The notes beneath the pieces were generated by a model. The model was not told the origin of the DNA. It made no database searches and was given only the letters and a program-made list of their open reading frames with translations. Positions 17,981 through 27,339 of a stretch of DNA of 64,000 bases are shown here, piece by piece. The first letter of the stretch is position 1. Each line of letters begins with the position of its first letter. The DNA is from Altererythrobacter aquiaggeris. Lineage in GTDB: Bacteria; Pseudomonadota; Alphaproteobacteria; Sphingomonadales; Sphingomonadaceae. Position numbers and translations under genes: made by a program. The stretch is taken from the NCBI RefSeq assembly GCF_037154015.1, contig NZ_JBANRL010000001.1, positions 2,108,001 to 2,172,000 on the forward strand, read 5' to 3'.

Positions 17981-18349
17981 CAGCCGCCAGTCCCTCCTGT
18001 CAATGCGAAAAGGTACTAACGGACACCAAGCAAGGACGCCCAATCCCTTAACTAGGAAGTATCTTAAGGCAACGAGTTTACACTACTGCTACACCGAGTG
18101 CAAACTAACACAACACTATAACATCGCGATATGTCTCGCGCAGCACCCTTGGTCATTCGCTTTCTAAATGCCGGACCTCGATCCGAATGCTGAAATAAAA
18201 ACGTTTTTGGTTAAGTCTATTCTGAAAATCAAACAGCCGTACTCCGGGCGCATCCCAGCGCTGGCTCGGGCGACTCCTAGAAACACATCAACCAATGGGA
18301 TTGCCAATCAGACCTGCGGTCCGGTCATCCTGTTCCGGGTGATGCTGCT
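17981..18349. other. Non-coding stretch between HxlR and TIR genes
   Basis: A 369 bp gap, noticeably more AT-rich than its surroundings between 18040 and 18240. I see no convincing small gene. It holds the candidate TIR-operon promoter (18075-18103) and a perfect AAAAACGTTTTT palindrome at 18197-18208. The palindrome lies downstream of the HxlR stop and could be part of transcription termination or a protein site. Confidence 0.6.
18075..18103 (-). promoter_or_regulatory. Candidate promoter of the TIR operon within an inverted repeat
   Basis: On the minus strand TTGCAC (18103-18098) and TAAACT (18080-18075) are separated by exactly 17 bp, a plausible sigma-70 promoter about 95 bp upstream of the TIR start. 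The arms GTTTACAC (18076-18083) and GTGCAAAC (18098-18105) form an inverted repeat with one mismatch, covering both hexamers, so a dimeric regulator could occlude it. Confidence 0.45.
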
Positions 18350-19327
18350 TCAGGCTTTCCGCTTTGCGGTGTTTGTTCCGGCCGCATTGGCTTCGATGTC
18401 GGCTCCGGTAATCGCTTCGATGCTGAAATCGAGTTCCCCCGCTCGCAGTTCTTCCGCGCAAACGCTGCAGGCCATCACCATCGTAAGCGGCTTGTCGCAG
18501 ATTCTATGCTGGAGAAGCAGCGGCGGACCCTGTTCGGCAGCATAATATTTGTCCCCCCACTGCAACATCCCCAGAATGACGGGGTAGAGATCGCGCCCTT
18601 TTCCGGTCAGCCGGTACTCGTGGCGCGGAGGATGGTCATTATAAAGCGTGGCGCACAGGATTCCGCTTTCGATCAGTTCGTCAATTCTTCCGGACAGGAT
18701 ATTACTGGCCATCAATGTGTCCTGCTGGATCTGATCGAACCTGTGAATGCCGGTAAACATGGCGCGCACGATCAGCGTTGACCAGCGATCGCCAAAGATG
18801 CCGATCAATGTATCAACCAGTGCACCACCTTCGCGTCTCGCGGTAATGCTCTTGGAAGGACGCCGCCGCCTGCTGTAGTCGGGGGCAACCTGCGCCAGTC
18901 CCGGGCCTGGTTTCCAGTCAACCTCATGCGCCTTGATTTCCTCGGCACAATGATCGCAGGCCGGCCTGGGCTCGATCGATCGGCCGCAGCGGGAATGATG
19001 GATTCGCACTATGAACTTGCGCTTGCCCGTTTCCCAGCGGTGCTGCCAGAACAGCATCGCCAGTGCGATCGGAAACAGGTCCCTGCCCTTTTCGGTCAGC
19101 TGGTATTTGGCGCGCCTGCTGGCCCTTGCAACATTTTTCCCCAGGCAATCTTCGGCCACCAGCTTCTTTAGCCGGTCACTGACCACAGAGCGAGGCAGGC
19201 CGGTTTTTTCGACAATGGCCTCGAAACTGCTTGTTCCCAGGAAACTCTGCTCCAGAACCAGCAAAACCGGTACATCGCCGATAACTTCGAGGGCCCGCCA
19301 GATCGAACAAGCTCTGATTGTTTCCAT
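18350..19327 (-). CDS. Fused double-HxlR transcriptional regulator
   Basis: A protein of 325 residues from the ATG at 19325-19327 (METIRACSIWRALEVIGD). It consists of two consecutive HxlR winged-helix domains (about 5-100 and 165-260), each with the typical segments for sensing and wing (SVVSDRLKKLV; SNILSGRIDELIESG). Each half ends in a Cys-containing tail: CDHCAEEI and CSVCAEEL, both followed by an acidic HEVD/GELD stretch and preceded by another Cys. This suggests metal or redox sensing. HxlR proteins are normally about 110-150 residues, so the duplication is notable. It lies 22 bp after the serine hydrolase gene and may regulate the adjacent oxidative module. Confidence 0.85.
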   Translation of the reverse strand: METIRACSIWRALEVIGDVPVLLVLEQSFLGTSSFEAIVEKTGLPRSVVSDRLKKLVAEDCLGKNVARASRRAKYQLTEKGRDLFPIALAMLFWQHRWETGKRKFIVRIHHSRCGRSIEPRPACDHCAEEIKAHEVDWKPGPGLAQVAPDYSRRRRPSKSITARREGGALVDTLIGIFGDRWSTLIVRAMFTGIHRFDQIQQDTLMASNILSGRIDELIESGILCATLYNDHPPRHEYRLTGKGRDLYPVILGMLQWGDKYYAAEQGPPLLLQHRICDKPLTMVMACSVCAEELRAGELDFSIEAITGADIEANAAGTNTAKRKA

Positions 19328-19349
19328 CTTCACGCGCTGGCACCAATCC

Positions 19350-20720
19350 TCATTCAGTATGCTGGTCGTGCTGCAATCTGTGGGCGATTGCGCGGTAAGC
19401 GGGAAGGCTGACCGGGTCGATATTGGCGTTGGCAGCCATGGGATGCGAAGCCAGGCGCACAATCACCATTTCGGATGCAGAATCAATATAGATCGTTTGG
19501 CCATGCACACCGCGGGCAGCAAATACACCGCTGCCATGATCCACCCACCATTGGTCACGGTAGCTCCATCCGGGCAAGGTCGTGTAGCCGGCCCCGGCGA
19601 AATCCGATGTGCTTCCCCCGCGAGAGATTCTGTCCACCACAGCTTCCGGAACGATCTGCTGCCGGTTGAACCGGCCGCCCATGCGCATCATTTCGCCGAA
19701 CCGGGCGTGATCACGTGCGGTGGCGTTCATACCCCCTGCCGCCCAGCCGGTTCCATGACCATCGACCAGAATGTAAGCATCCTCTTCGGCGCCTAATTTG
19801 CCCCAGATCCGCTGTTGCAGAACTTCGACCGGGTTCCTTCCCGTCACTCTCCCGATCAACCAGCCCAGCACTTCGGTATTAACCGATTTGTAGGCGAACC
19901 GGGTGCCGTGCCGGCCCAGCTTGTTCAGGGTTGGCAGATAGGCATAGAAGCCGTCGGGCCCCTGATATCCCTGCGGGCGCGGAAATATCTCGCCTGCCAG
20001 GGCAAAAGCGAAAACGTCAGCGGCGGGATCGGTATAGTCTTCCGAATATTGGATCGAAGTTGTCATGTCGAGCACCTGGCGCACCGTGGCATCGCCAAAA
20101 CCGCTGTCCGCCAATTCGGGAATATAGTGCCCGATCACCTGATCCTCATCGAGCGCACCCTCGGCCACAAGCATCGCAGCCAGCGTGCCGTAATAGGATT
20201 TGGTCATCGAGAACGACATGTGCGGTGTGTGCCGCGCGGTAACCCCGGAATAGCGCTCATAGACGATTGCGCCGCGATGCAGCACAACAACCGCATCGGC
20301 ATAGCTGGCCTGCAAGGCCTCATCCCACCGCATCGTATTATTGACAGCGCCATTATTGTTGGCGGCATTGTCGCTGCCAAGAGGCAGGAAGGTCACGGCT
20401 GCAAGATCGTCGCGCAGCTTGACGGGCAACACGCTCGCCGGTGCTTCGCCGCGCCACAGATTGATGGTCGGAAACAGCGACCGCATGTTGGAAAATGCCC
20501 ACCGCGTGCGCGGAAAGGTATAGTAGCTCCCGTCACCGTGCCGAACCAATTTGTCTTTCGGCGGCGGCGAACCATCCATCCAGTCCAGCATCGCCGGATC
20601 GGTTTCATCCGCGCTGGTCGCACCCTGCTGCGCCTGCGCCGGGACGCAGGCCAACAGCACGCCCGAGGTTATCAGGCCCGAGGTCATCAGGCCCGCCAGG
20701 CCCAGCAGGTGAGCCTTCAC
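19350..20720 (-). CDS. Serine hydrolase, class C beta-lactamase/NylB-like
   Basis: A protein of 456 residues with a signal peptide ending near AQAQQ (about residue 32), so periplasmic. The catalytic Ser-x-x-Lys is SMTK near residue 170, the Tyr motif YKSVN near 277, and a C-terminal HG-x-x motif (VHGQTIYID) near 418. The order and SMTKSYYGTL context resemble 6-aminohexanoate-dimer hydrolase/EstB carboxylesterases more than true beta-lactamases. It probably cleaves an ester or amide. It lies 3 bp after the receptor gene on the same strand, suggesting that it processes the receptor's ligand in the periplasm. Confidence 0.85.
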   Translation of the reverse strand: MKAHLLGLAGLMTSGLITSGVLLACVPAQAQQGATSADETDPAMLDWMDGSPPPKDKLVRHGDGSYYTFPRTRWAFSNMRSLFPTINLWRGEAPASVLPVKLRDDLAAVTFLPLGSDNAANNNGAVNNTMRWDEALQASYADAVVVLHRGAIVYERYSGVTARHTPHMSFSMTKSYYGTLAAMLVAEGALDEDQVIGHYIPELADSGFGDATVRQVLDMTTSIQYSEDYTDPAADVFAFALAGEIFPRPQGYQGPDGFYAYLPTLNKLGRHGTRFAYKSVNTEVLGWLIGRVTGRNPVEVLQQRIWGKLGAEEDAYILVDGHGTGWAAGGMNATARDHARFGEMMRMGGRFNRQQIVPEAVVDRISRGGSTSDFAGAGYTTLPGWSYRDQWWVDHGSGVFAARGVHGQTIYIDSASEMVIVRLASHPMAANANIDPVSLPAYRAIAHRLQHDQHTE

Positions 20721-20723
20721 CGG

Positions 20724-23051
20724 TTAGAACCTGAAGTCTAATTGGAGGGCAATGTTGCGCGGCCGATCGTAGATCGCGTTATACGCTATGCCCGTTCCGC
20801 GAGTGAAAGTCGTTGCCAGCGGCAATGCACCCGCGGTCTGCATGATCCGTTCATTGGTCAGATTGCGTCCGACCAGCGCAATGGTCCAATTGTCATCGAC
20901 ATGGCCAAGCGAAACCCTTGCACCCATTTTGACATAGCCACTTTGCCTTGTACGGGGATCAAGATTTGCGGCTGCGATGTAACTGCTTGAGAAGTCCGCG
21001 TTGAGGTTTGCCCCGAACTTGATGTTTCCGCCAATTTCGTGGCTGAAATCACCATTGAGATTGCCCGACCATTCGGGGGTGAGCGTGTTTCGCTTGCCGG
21101 TATAGCTGCAGAAACCGCCGTTATCGGGCACCTGCTGGAAAAAGCATTGCCCAAGCGGGAAATCGGTGAATTCGAAATCGAGATAGGCGATGGCCCCGCT
21201 CAGGGTAAAATGGTCGTCCAGCGCCCAGCGCAAATCTGCCTCGACACCTTGCGTCTTTGCTCCCGATGCGTTGCGGACGTTGAAGCTGAGTACGCCGTCG
21301 AATACATTGGTCTGCAGATCGCTGTACTTGGTGCGGTATGCCGAAATGTTGATGGCAAGCGTCCGGGCCTTGTACTTCAGGCCCGCTTCGAAACTGTCGG
21401 CCCTCTCATCCTCGAAAGTGAATGCACCCGGCGTAGCGACCGTGGTCGAACTGGGGAGCGAGTTGCCGCGAATGTCAAACCCGCCGGCCTTCGACCCCCT
21501 TGCGAAGGATGCATAGAACATCAGATCGCCGGTAATATCATATTGGATGTTCGCCATGGGATTGAACGAATCTTCGCTCAGCTTGTCCGCGATCGAATGC
21601 GCTTCGATATTCAAGGCCCGGAACGTGCCGATAACCACCGGATCAAGGATCGCGGGAACTGCCGCGAGGCTGAGTGGCCCCCGATTGACCGCCAATGCAC
21701 GACTGCCTTGTTTGCTTTCGTGGTTCAAACGTGCGCCCACCGTGACGCGCAAGGCATCGGTAATGGAAAATTCCCCCTGAGCGAACACTGAAATCAGGTC
21801 CGAACTTTGCGAATAGGTGCGATCGTTTGCGGTGTCCCCCAGCGCGCGGAAGGGCGAGCCGAAAAAGAACGGGTTGAACTGTACATGATCGGTCACCGCC
21901 AGCTTGGTGTTCTGGTAATAGACACCCGCGATGTAGTTGAAGGGCTGGTCCCCTGGCGATGCAATCCGCAACTCTTGCGAGAACTGGCGATAATCCTCCG
22001 ATTGAGTTGTTCCGTCGAGCAAAGGCAGATTTGTGAAATCGACGTCGATCGTCTCATCGACGCTGTAGTCGAGATATCCGGTTACCGAAGTGAGGGTGTG
22101 TTCACCCAATTCGAGATTGGCGTTGAGCACGCTGTTGAAAATCTTGTTCCGGCTCAGATAGCCGCCATCGGCACGCACATAATCTTCATCGGTTTCGACG
22201 AACAGCGGCCCTGCAAAAACGGCACTGTAGCTGCCGACCGGGCCAAACGCTTCACGCGGCTGCCCCTTCGTCTTGAAATCGGCGTACTCGATCTTGAGGT
22301 CGGCCGAGAGCGCGCTTTCGCCCTCGAATTCCAGGATACCGCGAACAAAGGTTTCGCGCAGATCCGGTTCATTGCGGTTCTGCCGTGTGTTGAAGAAATA
22401 GCCATCCATGTCGCGGTAATAGCCGACTATACGGGCGCCGATATTGTCGGTGACCGGCCCTGAAAGCACCCCGGTGACGCGCGCTTCATTATGCTCGAAC
22501 TCATAGCTTGCGCTGACTGATCCCTCCAGATCGCTCGTCGGGCGGCGACTGACGACATTGACGGCACCGGCAATGGCGTTCTTGCCAAACAGCGTTGGCT
22601 GCGGACCGCGCAGCACCTCGATACGTTCAATATCGACCAGCGGCATGCGGCTGAGCTGGTCGCGTCCATAATAGACACCATCGACAAACATCGCGACGGA
22701 TTGTTCGAAGCCCTTGTTATCGCCCGATGCAATCCCGCGGATCGCGATCCGGTTGGCAATCGCGGTCTGCGTAATTTTCAAGTTGGGGATCGAGGAGGAA
22801 ACCGACTCTAGATTGGTCTGTCCGTAGGATTCCAGCGTTTCACCACTGACGGCAGTGATCGAGATTGGAACATCCGACAGGCCTTCTGCCCGCTTCTGTG
22901 CAGTGACCACGATTTCAACCAGCCCGCCGGTTTCCCCGGCTTCCGGTTGGGCTGAATTCCCTGATGATTCCGGATTTTGGGATTGCGCATTCGCATAGCC
23001 CGGGGTTGCCAGTGCGGTCCCCGCCAAAAGTAGTGTGATAGCAGTTTTCAT
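20724..23051 (-). CDS. TonB-dependent receptor, siderophore/small-ligand type
   Basis: A protein of 775 residues: signal peptide ending near GYANAQ (about 23), TonB box-like EIVVTAQKRAEGLSDVPISI, plug with SIPNLKITQTAIANRIAIRG, and a beta barrel ending in the aromatic DFRF. This short receptor class is abundant in Sphingomonadales and is often linked to aromatic or terpenoid uptake. It shares a 139 bp divergent region with the flavin monooxygenase gene and runs into the serine hydrolase and double-HxlR genes. The ligand is unknown; neighbours suggest an aromatic or apocarotenoid-like compound. Confidence 0.92.
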   Translation of the reverse strand: MKTAITLLLAGTALATPGYANAQSQNPESSGNSAQPEAGETGGLVEIVVTAQKRAEGLSDVPISITAVSGETLESYGQTNLESVSSSIPNLKITQTAIANRIAIRGIASGDNKGFEQSVAMFVDGVYYGRDQLSRMPLVDIERIEVLRGPQPTLFGKNAIAGAVNVVSRRPTSDLEGSVSASYEFEHNEARVTGVLSGPVTDNIGARIVGYYRDMDGYFFNTRQNRNEPDLRETFVRGILEFEGESALSADLKIEYADFKTKGQPREAFGPVGSYSAVFAGPLFVETDEDYVRADGGYLSRNKIFNSVLNANLELGEHTLTSVTGYLDYSVDETIDVDFTNLPLLDGTTQSEDYRQFSQELRIASPGDQPFNYIAGVYYQNTKLAVTDHVQFNPFFFGSPFRALGDTANDRTYSQSSDLISVFAQGEFSITDALRVTVGARLNHESKQGSRALAVNRGPLSLAAVPAILDPVVIGTFRALNIEAHSIADKLSEDSFNPMANIQYDITGDLMFYASFARGSKAGGFDIRGNSLPSSTTVATPGAFTFEDERADSFEAGLKYKARTLAINISAYRTKYSDLQTNVFDGVLSFNVRNASGAKTQGVEADLRWALDDHFTLSGAIAYLDFEFTDFPLGQCFFQQVPDNGGFCSYTGKRNTLTPEWSGNLNGDFSHEIGGNIKFGANLNADFSSSYIAAANLDPRTRQSGYVKMGARVSLGHVDDNWTIALVGRNLTNERIMQTAGALPLATTFTRGTGIAYNAIYDRPRNIALQLDFRF

Positions 23052-23190
23052 CGATCGTCTCCCCTACCCCCGCAGGTGCCCGCCAGCAGACCGAGCCGCA
23101 TCGCTATTGCACCTGCGCCATGAGTATGCTTATACAAGTCAGTATGAATGCACAACCATCTTTTTCGCGCAGGTCGATCAGGATATCGCC

Positions 23191-24156
23191 GTGAGCAAGC
23201 TGACGTCCTCGCTCGCGCGGAACCTTCGGATCCCGGCGATTGCAGCGCCGATGTTTCTTGTCTCGGGGCCGGAAATGGTGATTGCCGCATCGCGGGCGGG
23301 CATGATCGGTTCGTTCCCTACGCCCAATGCGCGCACACCGGAAATTCTGGACCAATGGCTCGAACAGATCACCGCGGCTCTGGAAAATGATCCCGGTGCT
23401 GCGGCATGGGCCGCCAATCTGGTCGTGCATCCGTCGAACGATCGCCTCGCGGAAGACCTGCGTCTGGTAGTGCGGCACCGCGCCCCGCTGGTCATTACGG
23501 CGCTTGGCAGCCCGACGCGCGTCCTCGATCAGGTTCATGATTATGGCGGGCTGGTATTTGCCGATGTCAATTCAGTGGGCTTTGCGCGCAAGGCGGCGGG
23601 CGCGGGTGTCGATGGCCTGGTGCTTGTTGCTTCGGGAGCCGGGGGGCACACCGGCACCACGAGCGGCTTTGCGTTTGTCGAGGAAGTTCGGCAATTCTGG
23701 GACGGGCCGATCGTGCTGGGCGGCGCCATTTCCACCGGTCATGCCATTCGCGCTGCCGAAGTGCTGGGGGCGGATCTCGCCTATCTTGGAACTTCGCTCA
23801 TTGCCTGCGAGGAAAGCATGGCCGACGCGGGGTACAAACGGATGGTCGTAAATGCCGGGGCCGAAGATATCGTCCCGTCCAAAGGCATCACCGGGATCAC
23901 CGCGAACTGGCTGAAGCACAGCCTGATTGCGGCCGGGCATGACCCGTCCAATATGCCCGAAGACAAGCAGCCCGATTTTGAAAATGCGCAAGACGATGCG
24001 AAAGCATGGAAAAATGTCTGGTCGGCGGGTCAGGGAGTCGGTGCAGTTACCGCTGTCGAACCCATCGGTGCAATCGTCCAGCGCCTGTGCAATGAATACC
24101 GAAATGCGGCTGCGAAGCCGCCATTTCGGGTGGAGGAGCAAGTCAATGCCTGTTGA
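23191..24156 (+). CDS. NAD(P)H-dependent flavin oxidoreductase / nitronate monooxygenase family
   Basis: A protein of 321 residues. I chose GTG 23191 (VSKLTSSLARNLRIPAIAAPM) with AGGA at 23180-23183, because the longer reading adds 52 residues without family resemblance and runs across the promoter. It is a TIM-barrel FMN enzyme with IPAIAAPMFLVSGPEMV at the start and the phosphate-binding GAGGHTG near residue 154. The family includes 2-nitropropane dioxygenase and enoyl reductases. Its stop overlaps the start of the carotenoid-oxygenase gene. In this module it may protect against nitronates or act in the same degradative path; the reaction is unknown. Confidence 0.85.
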   Translation: MSKLTSSLARNLRIPAIAAPMFLVSGPEMVIAASRAGMIGSFPTPNARTPEILDQWLEQITAALENDPGAAAWAANLVVHPSNDRLAEDLRLVVRHRAPLVITALGSPTRVLDQVHDYGGLVFADVNSVGFARKAAGAGVDGLVLVASGAGGHTGTTSGFAFVEEVRQFWDGPIVLGGAISTGHAIRAAEVLGADLAYLGTSLIACEESMADAGYKRMVVNAGAEDIVPSKGITGITANWLKHSLIAAGHDPSNMPEDKQPDFENAQDDAKAWKNVWSAGQGVGAVTAVEPIGAIVQRLCNEYRNAAAKPPFRVEEQVNAC

Positions 24157-25642
24157 ACTGATCGAAACAATCCGGTCAACCATCCAGCCCAATGATCACC
24201 CCTATATGAAGGGCGCGTGGCGTCCGACGCACAATGAATGGAATGCGTCCTACAAGGATGGCGATGTCGAGGTGATCGGCCAGATCCCCAAGGATATCGA
24301 CGGGGTCTATGTCCGCACCGGGGAAAACCAGATCCACGAGCCGATCGGACGCTATCACCCTTTTGATGGCGACGGCTTCATCCATTCGATCAGCTTCAAA
24401 AACGGCAGGGCGAGCTATCGCAGCCGGTTCGTGCGGACCAAGGGTTTCGAAGCGGAGAAAGAGGCCGGACGTTCGCTATGGGCCGGGCTGATGGAACCGC
24501 CGCAAAAATCGACCCGCCCGGGCTGGGGTGCACAGGAATGGCTGAAGGACAGCTCCTCGACCGACGTCGTCGTCCATGCAGGCAAGATCCTTTCGACCTT
24601 TTACCAAAGCGGTGAGGGATACCGGCTCGATCCCTATACGATGGAACAATTCGGCACCGAAGGCTGGGTCCCGCTCGATGGTATATCGGCGCATGCCAAA
24701 ACCGACCAGGCCACCGGCGAGCTGCTGTTTTTCAATTATTCCAAACACGCGCCCTATATGCATTATGGCGTTGTCGGACCGGACAACAGGCTCAAGCATT
24801 ATGTCCCGATCCCGCTGCCCGGGCCGCGCCTGCCGCATGATATGTGCTTCACCAGCAATTATTCGATCCTCAACGACATGCCCTTGTTCTGGAACGAAGA
24901 ACTCTTGAAACGCAACGTCCACGCGGTCGAATTCCACCCTGATATGAAAACCCGCTTTGCGATCATTCCGCGTTATGGCCAGCCCGGCGATATCCGCTGG
25001 TTCGAAGCCGAGCCCACTTACACGCTGCATTGGACCAATGCCTATGAAGAAGGCGATGAAATCGTGCTCGACGGCTATTTCCAGGAAGAGCCGCAGCCAA
25101 AGTCCTATCCCGATGCACCCGAAGGGCTGGAGCGGATGATGGCCTATCTTTCGCAAGGGCTGATGAAGCCCAAGCTGCACCGCTGGCGATTCAACATGCG
25201 GACCGGAGAAACCACCGAACAGCGGCTCGACAACCGGATTCTCGAATTCGGCATGATCAACCAGAAATTTGCCGGGCGGAAATACCGCTATGTCTATAGC
25301 GCCATTCCCGAACCCTACTGGTTCCTGTTCAAAGGCGTGGTGAAGCACGATCTCGAGACGGGCGAGAGCTGGTCATACGAACTGCCCGAAGGACGCTATG
25401 CCAGCGAAAGCCCGTTCGTCCCGCGAATTGGCGCGACACAGGAGGATGACGGCTACATCATTTCCTATATTTCCGATGTGAACAGCGACTGTTCGGAATG
25501 CATCATCCTTGATGCACGCGACATCGGGGCCGGCCCTGTCTGCCGCATTATCCTGCCCGAGAGAATCTGCGCCGGCACACATTCAACCTGGGCCAATGGC
25601 GATGATATCGGGATGCCGCAGAACAACATTCTGGCAGCCTGA
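24146..25642 (+). CDS. Carotenoid/lignostilbene cleavage oxygenase (RPE65 family)
   Basis: A protein of 498 residues from ATG 24146, preceded by GGAGGA and overlapping the monooxygenase stop by 11 bp. Non-haem iron enzyme with a seven-bladed propeller. Likely iron ligands are histidines in the segments ISAHAKTDQ, LPHDMCFT, TLHWTN and the terminal AGTHSTW, matching the four-His pattern. RYHPFDGDGFIHSI near residue 75 is also typical. These enzymes cleave a conjugated double bond with O2 in carotenoids, stilbenes or related phenylpropanoids. Downstream CoA ligase and thiolase suggest catabolism of the product rather than pigment modification. Substrate class is not decidable by eye. Confidence 0.9.
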   Translation: MPVELIETIRSTIQPNDHPYMKGAWRPTHNEWNASYKDGDVEVIGQIPKDIDGVYVRTGENQIHEPIGRYHPFDGDGFIHSISFKNGRASYRSRFVRTKGFEAEKEAGRSLWAGLMEPPQKSTRPGWGAQEWLKDSSSTDVVVHAGKILSTFYQSGEGYRLDPYTMEQFGTEGWVPLDGISAHAKTDQATGELLFFNYSKHAPYMHYGVVGPDNRLKHYVPIPLPGPRLPHDMCFTSNYSILNDMPLFWNEELLKRNVHAVEFHPDMKTRFAIIPRYGQPGDIRWFEAEPTYTLHWTNAYEEGDEIVLDGYFQEEPQPKSYPDAPEGLERMMAYLSQGLMKPKLHRWRFNMRTGETTEQRLDNRILEFGMINQKFAGRKYRYVYSAIPEPYWFLFKGVVKHDLETGESWSYELPEGRYASESPFVPRIGATQEDDGYIISYISDVNSDCSECIILDARDIGAGPVCRIILPERICAGTHSTWANGDDIGMPQNNILAA

Positions 25643-25643
25643 G

Positions 25644-27338
25644 ATGCATTGCGCGCCCGAGGATAAAAGGACGCTTTATCGGGAACAAGGCTGGTGGGGA
25701 GACAAGACCCTAGCCGACCTTTTTTTCGCGAATGCCGACGCACATGGGGACCGCGTGGCTTTGGTCGATGCGCCGAACCGGTCCGATTTTTCCTTCGGCG
25801 GGCAGCAGCGCCTGACCTATACGCAGTTGCGCAGCGAAGTGGAACGGCTGGCCGGGGCATTGATCGATGGCGGAATCGGTCATGGCGATGTTATCATGAT
25901 CCAGCTCCCCAATATCAGCGAGTTTGTCAGCCTTTATTTTGCAGCTGCCACGATCGGTGCGGCCGTCAGCCCGGTGGCGGTGCAATATCGCAGCCACGAA
26001 CTCGCCGGGATGATGCGGCTGGTCAAGCCCGCGGCTTTCATTTGCGGCACCCGTTTCAGGGGCAGCGATCATGTCGCAACTGCCAGCGGATTGTTGAACA
26101 GCAATTGCCGTTTGATGACCTTTGGTCCCGATCCGGTTGACAATGCGCTGGACCTGACCACAGCGGCCGGCAATCCGCAGGCGCTTGCCGACCATCGCGT
26201 GCTCCATCCTGCCGGTGCGGACGATATCTTTACGATTTGCTGGACGTCGGGGACCACGGGTGCACCCAAGGGCGTACCGCGCAGTCACAATCACTGGGTC
26301 GGGATTGCCCCTGCGACATATCAAGTCGGCCAGCTTGAAGCGGGCGACGTTTTGTTAAACCCGTTCCCGCTGATCAACATGGCAAGCATCGGCGGTATCA
26401 CGATGAGCTGGCTGCGGCTGGCGGGCACCATGGTGTTACATCATCCGTTCGACCCGCAAGTCTATCTGCGCCAGATTGCCGAGGAACGGCCGCATTTTAC
26501 AATCGCGCCGCCGGCAATCCTCAACATGCTGCTCCAGAACGAAGCGCTGTTGGCCCAGACCGACCTTTCCAGCCTGAGGTCTATCGCCTCGGGATCCGCA
26601 CCTCTGTCGCCGGCAATGGTCAAGGGTTTTCAGGACCGGTTCGGCATCAATGTGGTGAACGTGTTCGGATCGAATGAAGGCATGTCGCTGGCCACCGGTC
26701 CCGATATTGTGCCCGATCCGGTGGAGCGCGCCAGTTATTTCCCGCGCGAGATGCCGCTCGTCCCCTATTTTGGCGGCGAACCGCGTGCCATTCTGCAGAC
26801 CCGTCTGGTGCCCGCCGGCGGGGATAGTGAAATCTGCACCGAAGGTGTTGCGGGCGAACTGCAGATCAAGGGCCCGACCGTGTTCGAGGGGTATTTCGAA
26901 GCACCGGACCGAACCGCCGAAGCCTTTACACGAGACGGATATTTCAGGACCGGGGATCTGTTCGAGATTGGCGGAGAAGGGCGTTTCTACCGCTTTGTCG
27001 GGCGGTGCAAGGATCTCATCATTCGAGGCGGCATGAATATTGCGCCCGAGGAAATCGATCAGCTGCTGGGCGGGCATCCCGATCTGACGGAAGCCTGTGC
27101 ATTCTCCCTGCCCGATCCGGTAATGGGTGAACGGATCGGGTTGGCTTATGTCCCGCGCGAAGATCGCGAGGTCGGATTGCCGGAGATCTCGGAATTCCTG
27201 CAACAACAGGGTCTGGCCAAGTTTAAATATCCCGAACGCCTGTTCCGGTTTGCGGAATTGCCTCGAAATGTGACCAACAAGGTCATGCGCGACCAGGTGC
27301 GCGAGCGGGCGATGGCCTTGCAGGAAGGACAAGCCTGA
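25644..27338 (+). CDS. AMP-dependent acyl-CoA synthetase/ligase
   Basis: A protein of 564 residues from ATG 25644, one base after the oxygenase stop. ANL-superfamily signatures are present: the P-loop TSGTTGAPKGVPRSH near residue 207, the GYFRTGDL segment near 435, and the Lys-containing C-terminal FKYPERLFRF. It activates a carboxylic acid to its CoA thioester through an acyl-AMP. With the adjacent cleavage oxygenase and thiolase it probably activates an aromatic or acyl cleavage product for beta-oxidation-like shortening. Substrate unknown. Confidence 0.92.
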   Translation: MHCAPEDKRTLYREQGWWGDKTLADLFFANADAHGDRVALVDAPNRSDFSFGGQQRLTYTQLRSEVERLAGALIDGGIGHGDVIMIQLPNISEFVSLYFAAATIGAAVSPVAVQYRSHELAGMMRLVKPAAFICGTRFRGSDHVATASGLLNSNCRLMTFGPDPVDNALDLTTAAGNPQALADHRVLHPAGADDIFTICWTSGTTGAPKGVPRSHNHWVGIAPATYQVGQLEAGDVLLNPFPLINMASIGGITMSWLRLAGTMVLHHPFDPQVYLRQIAEERPHFTIAPPAILNMLLQNEALLAQTDLSSLRSIASGSAPLSPAMVKGFQDRFGINVVNVFGSNEGMSLATGPDIVPDPVERASYFPREMPLVPYFGGEPRAILQTRLVPAGGDSEICTEGVAGELQIKGPTVFEGYFEAPDRTAEAFTRDGYFRTGDLFEIGGEGRFYRFVGRCKDLIIRGGMNIAPEEIDQLLGGHPDLTEACAFSLPDPVMGERIGLAYVPREDREVGLPEISEFLQQQGLAKFKYPERLFRFAELPRNVTNKVMRDQVRERAMALQEGQA

Positions 27339-27339
27339 A

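Noticed and set aside
23035-23190. N-terminal extension of the flavin oxidoreductase
   Set aside because: It overlaps the divergent receptor start and lacks family similarity; GTG 23191 fits better.
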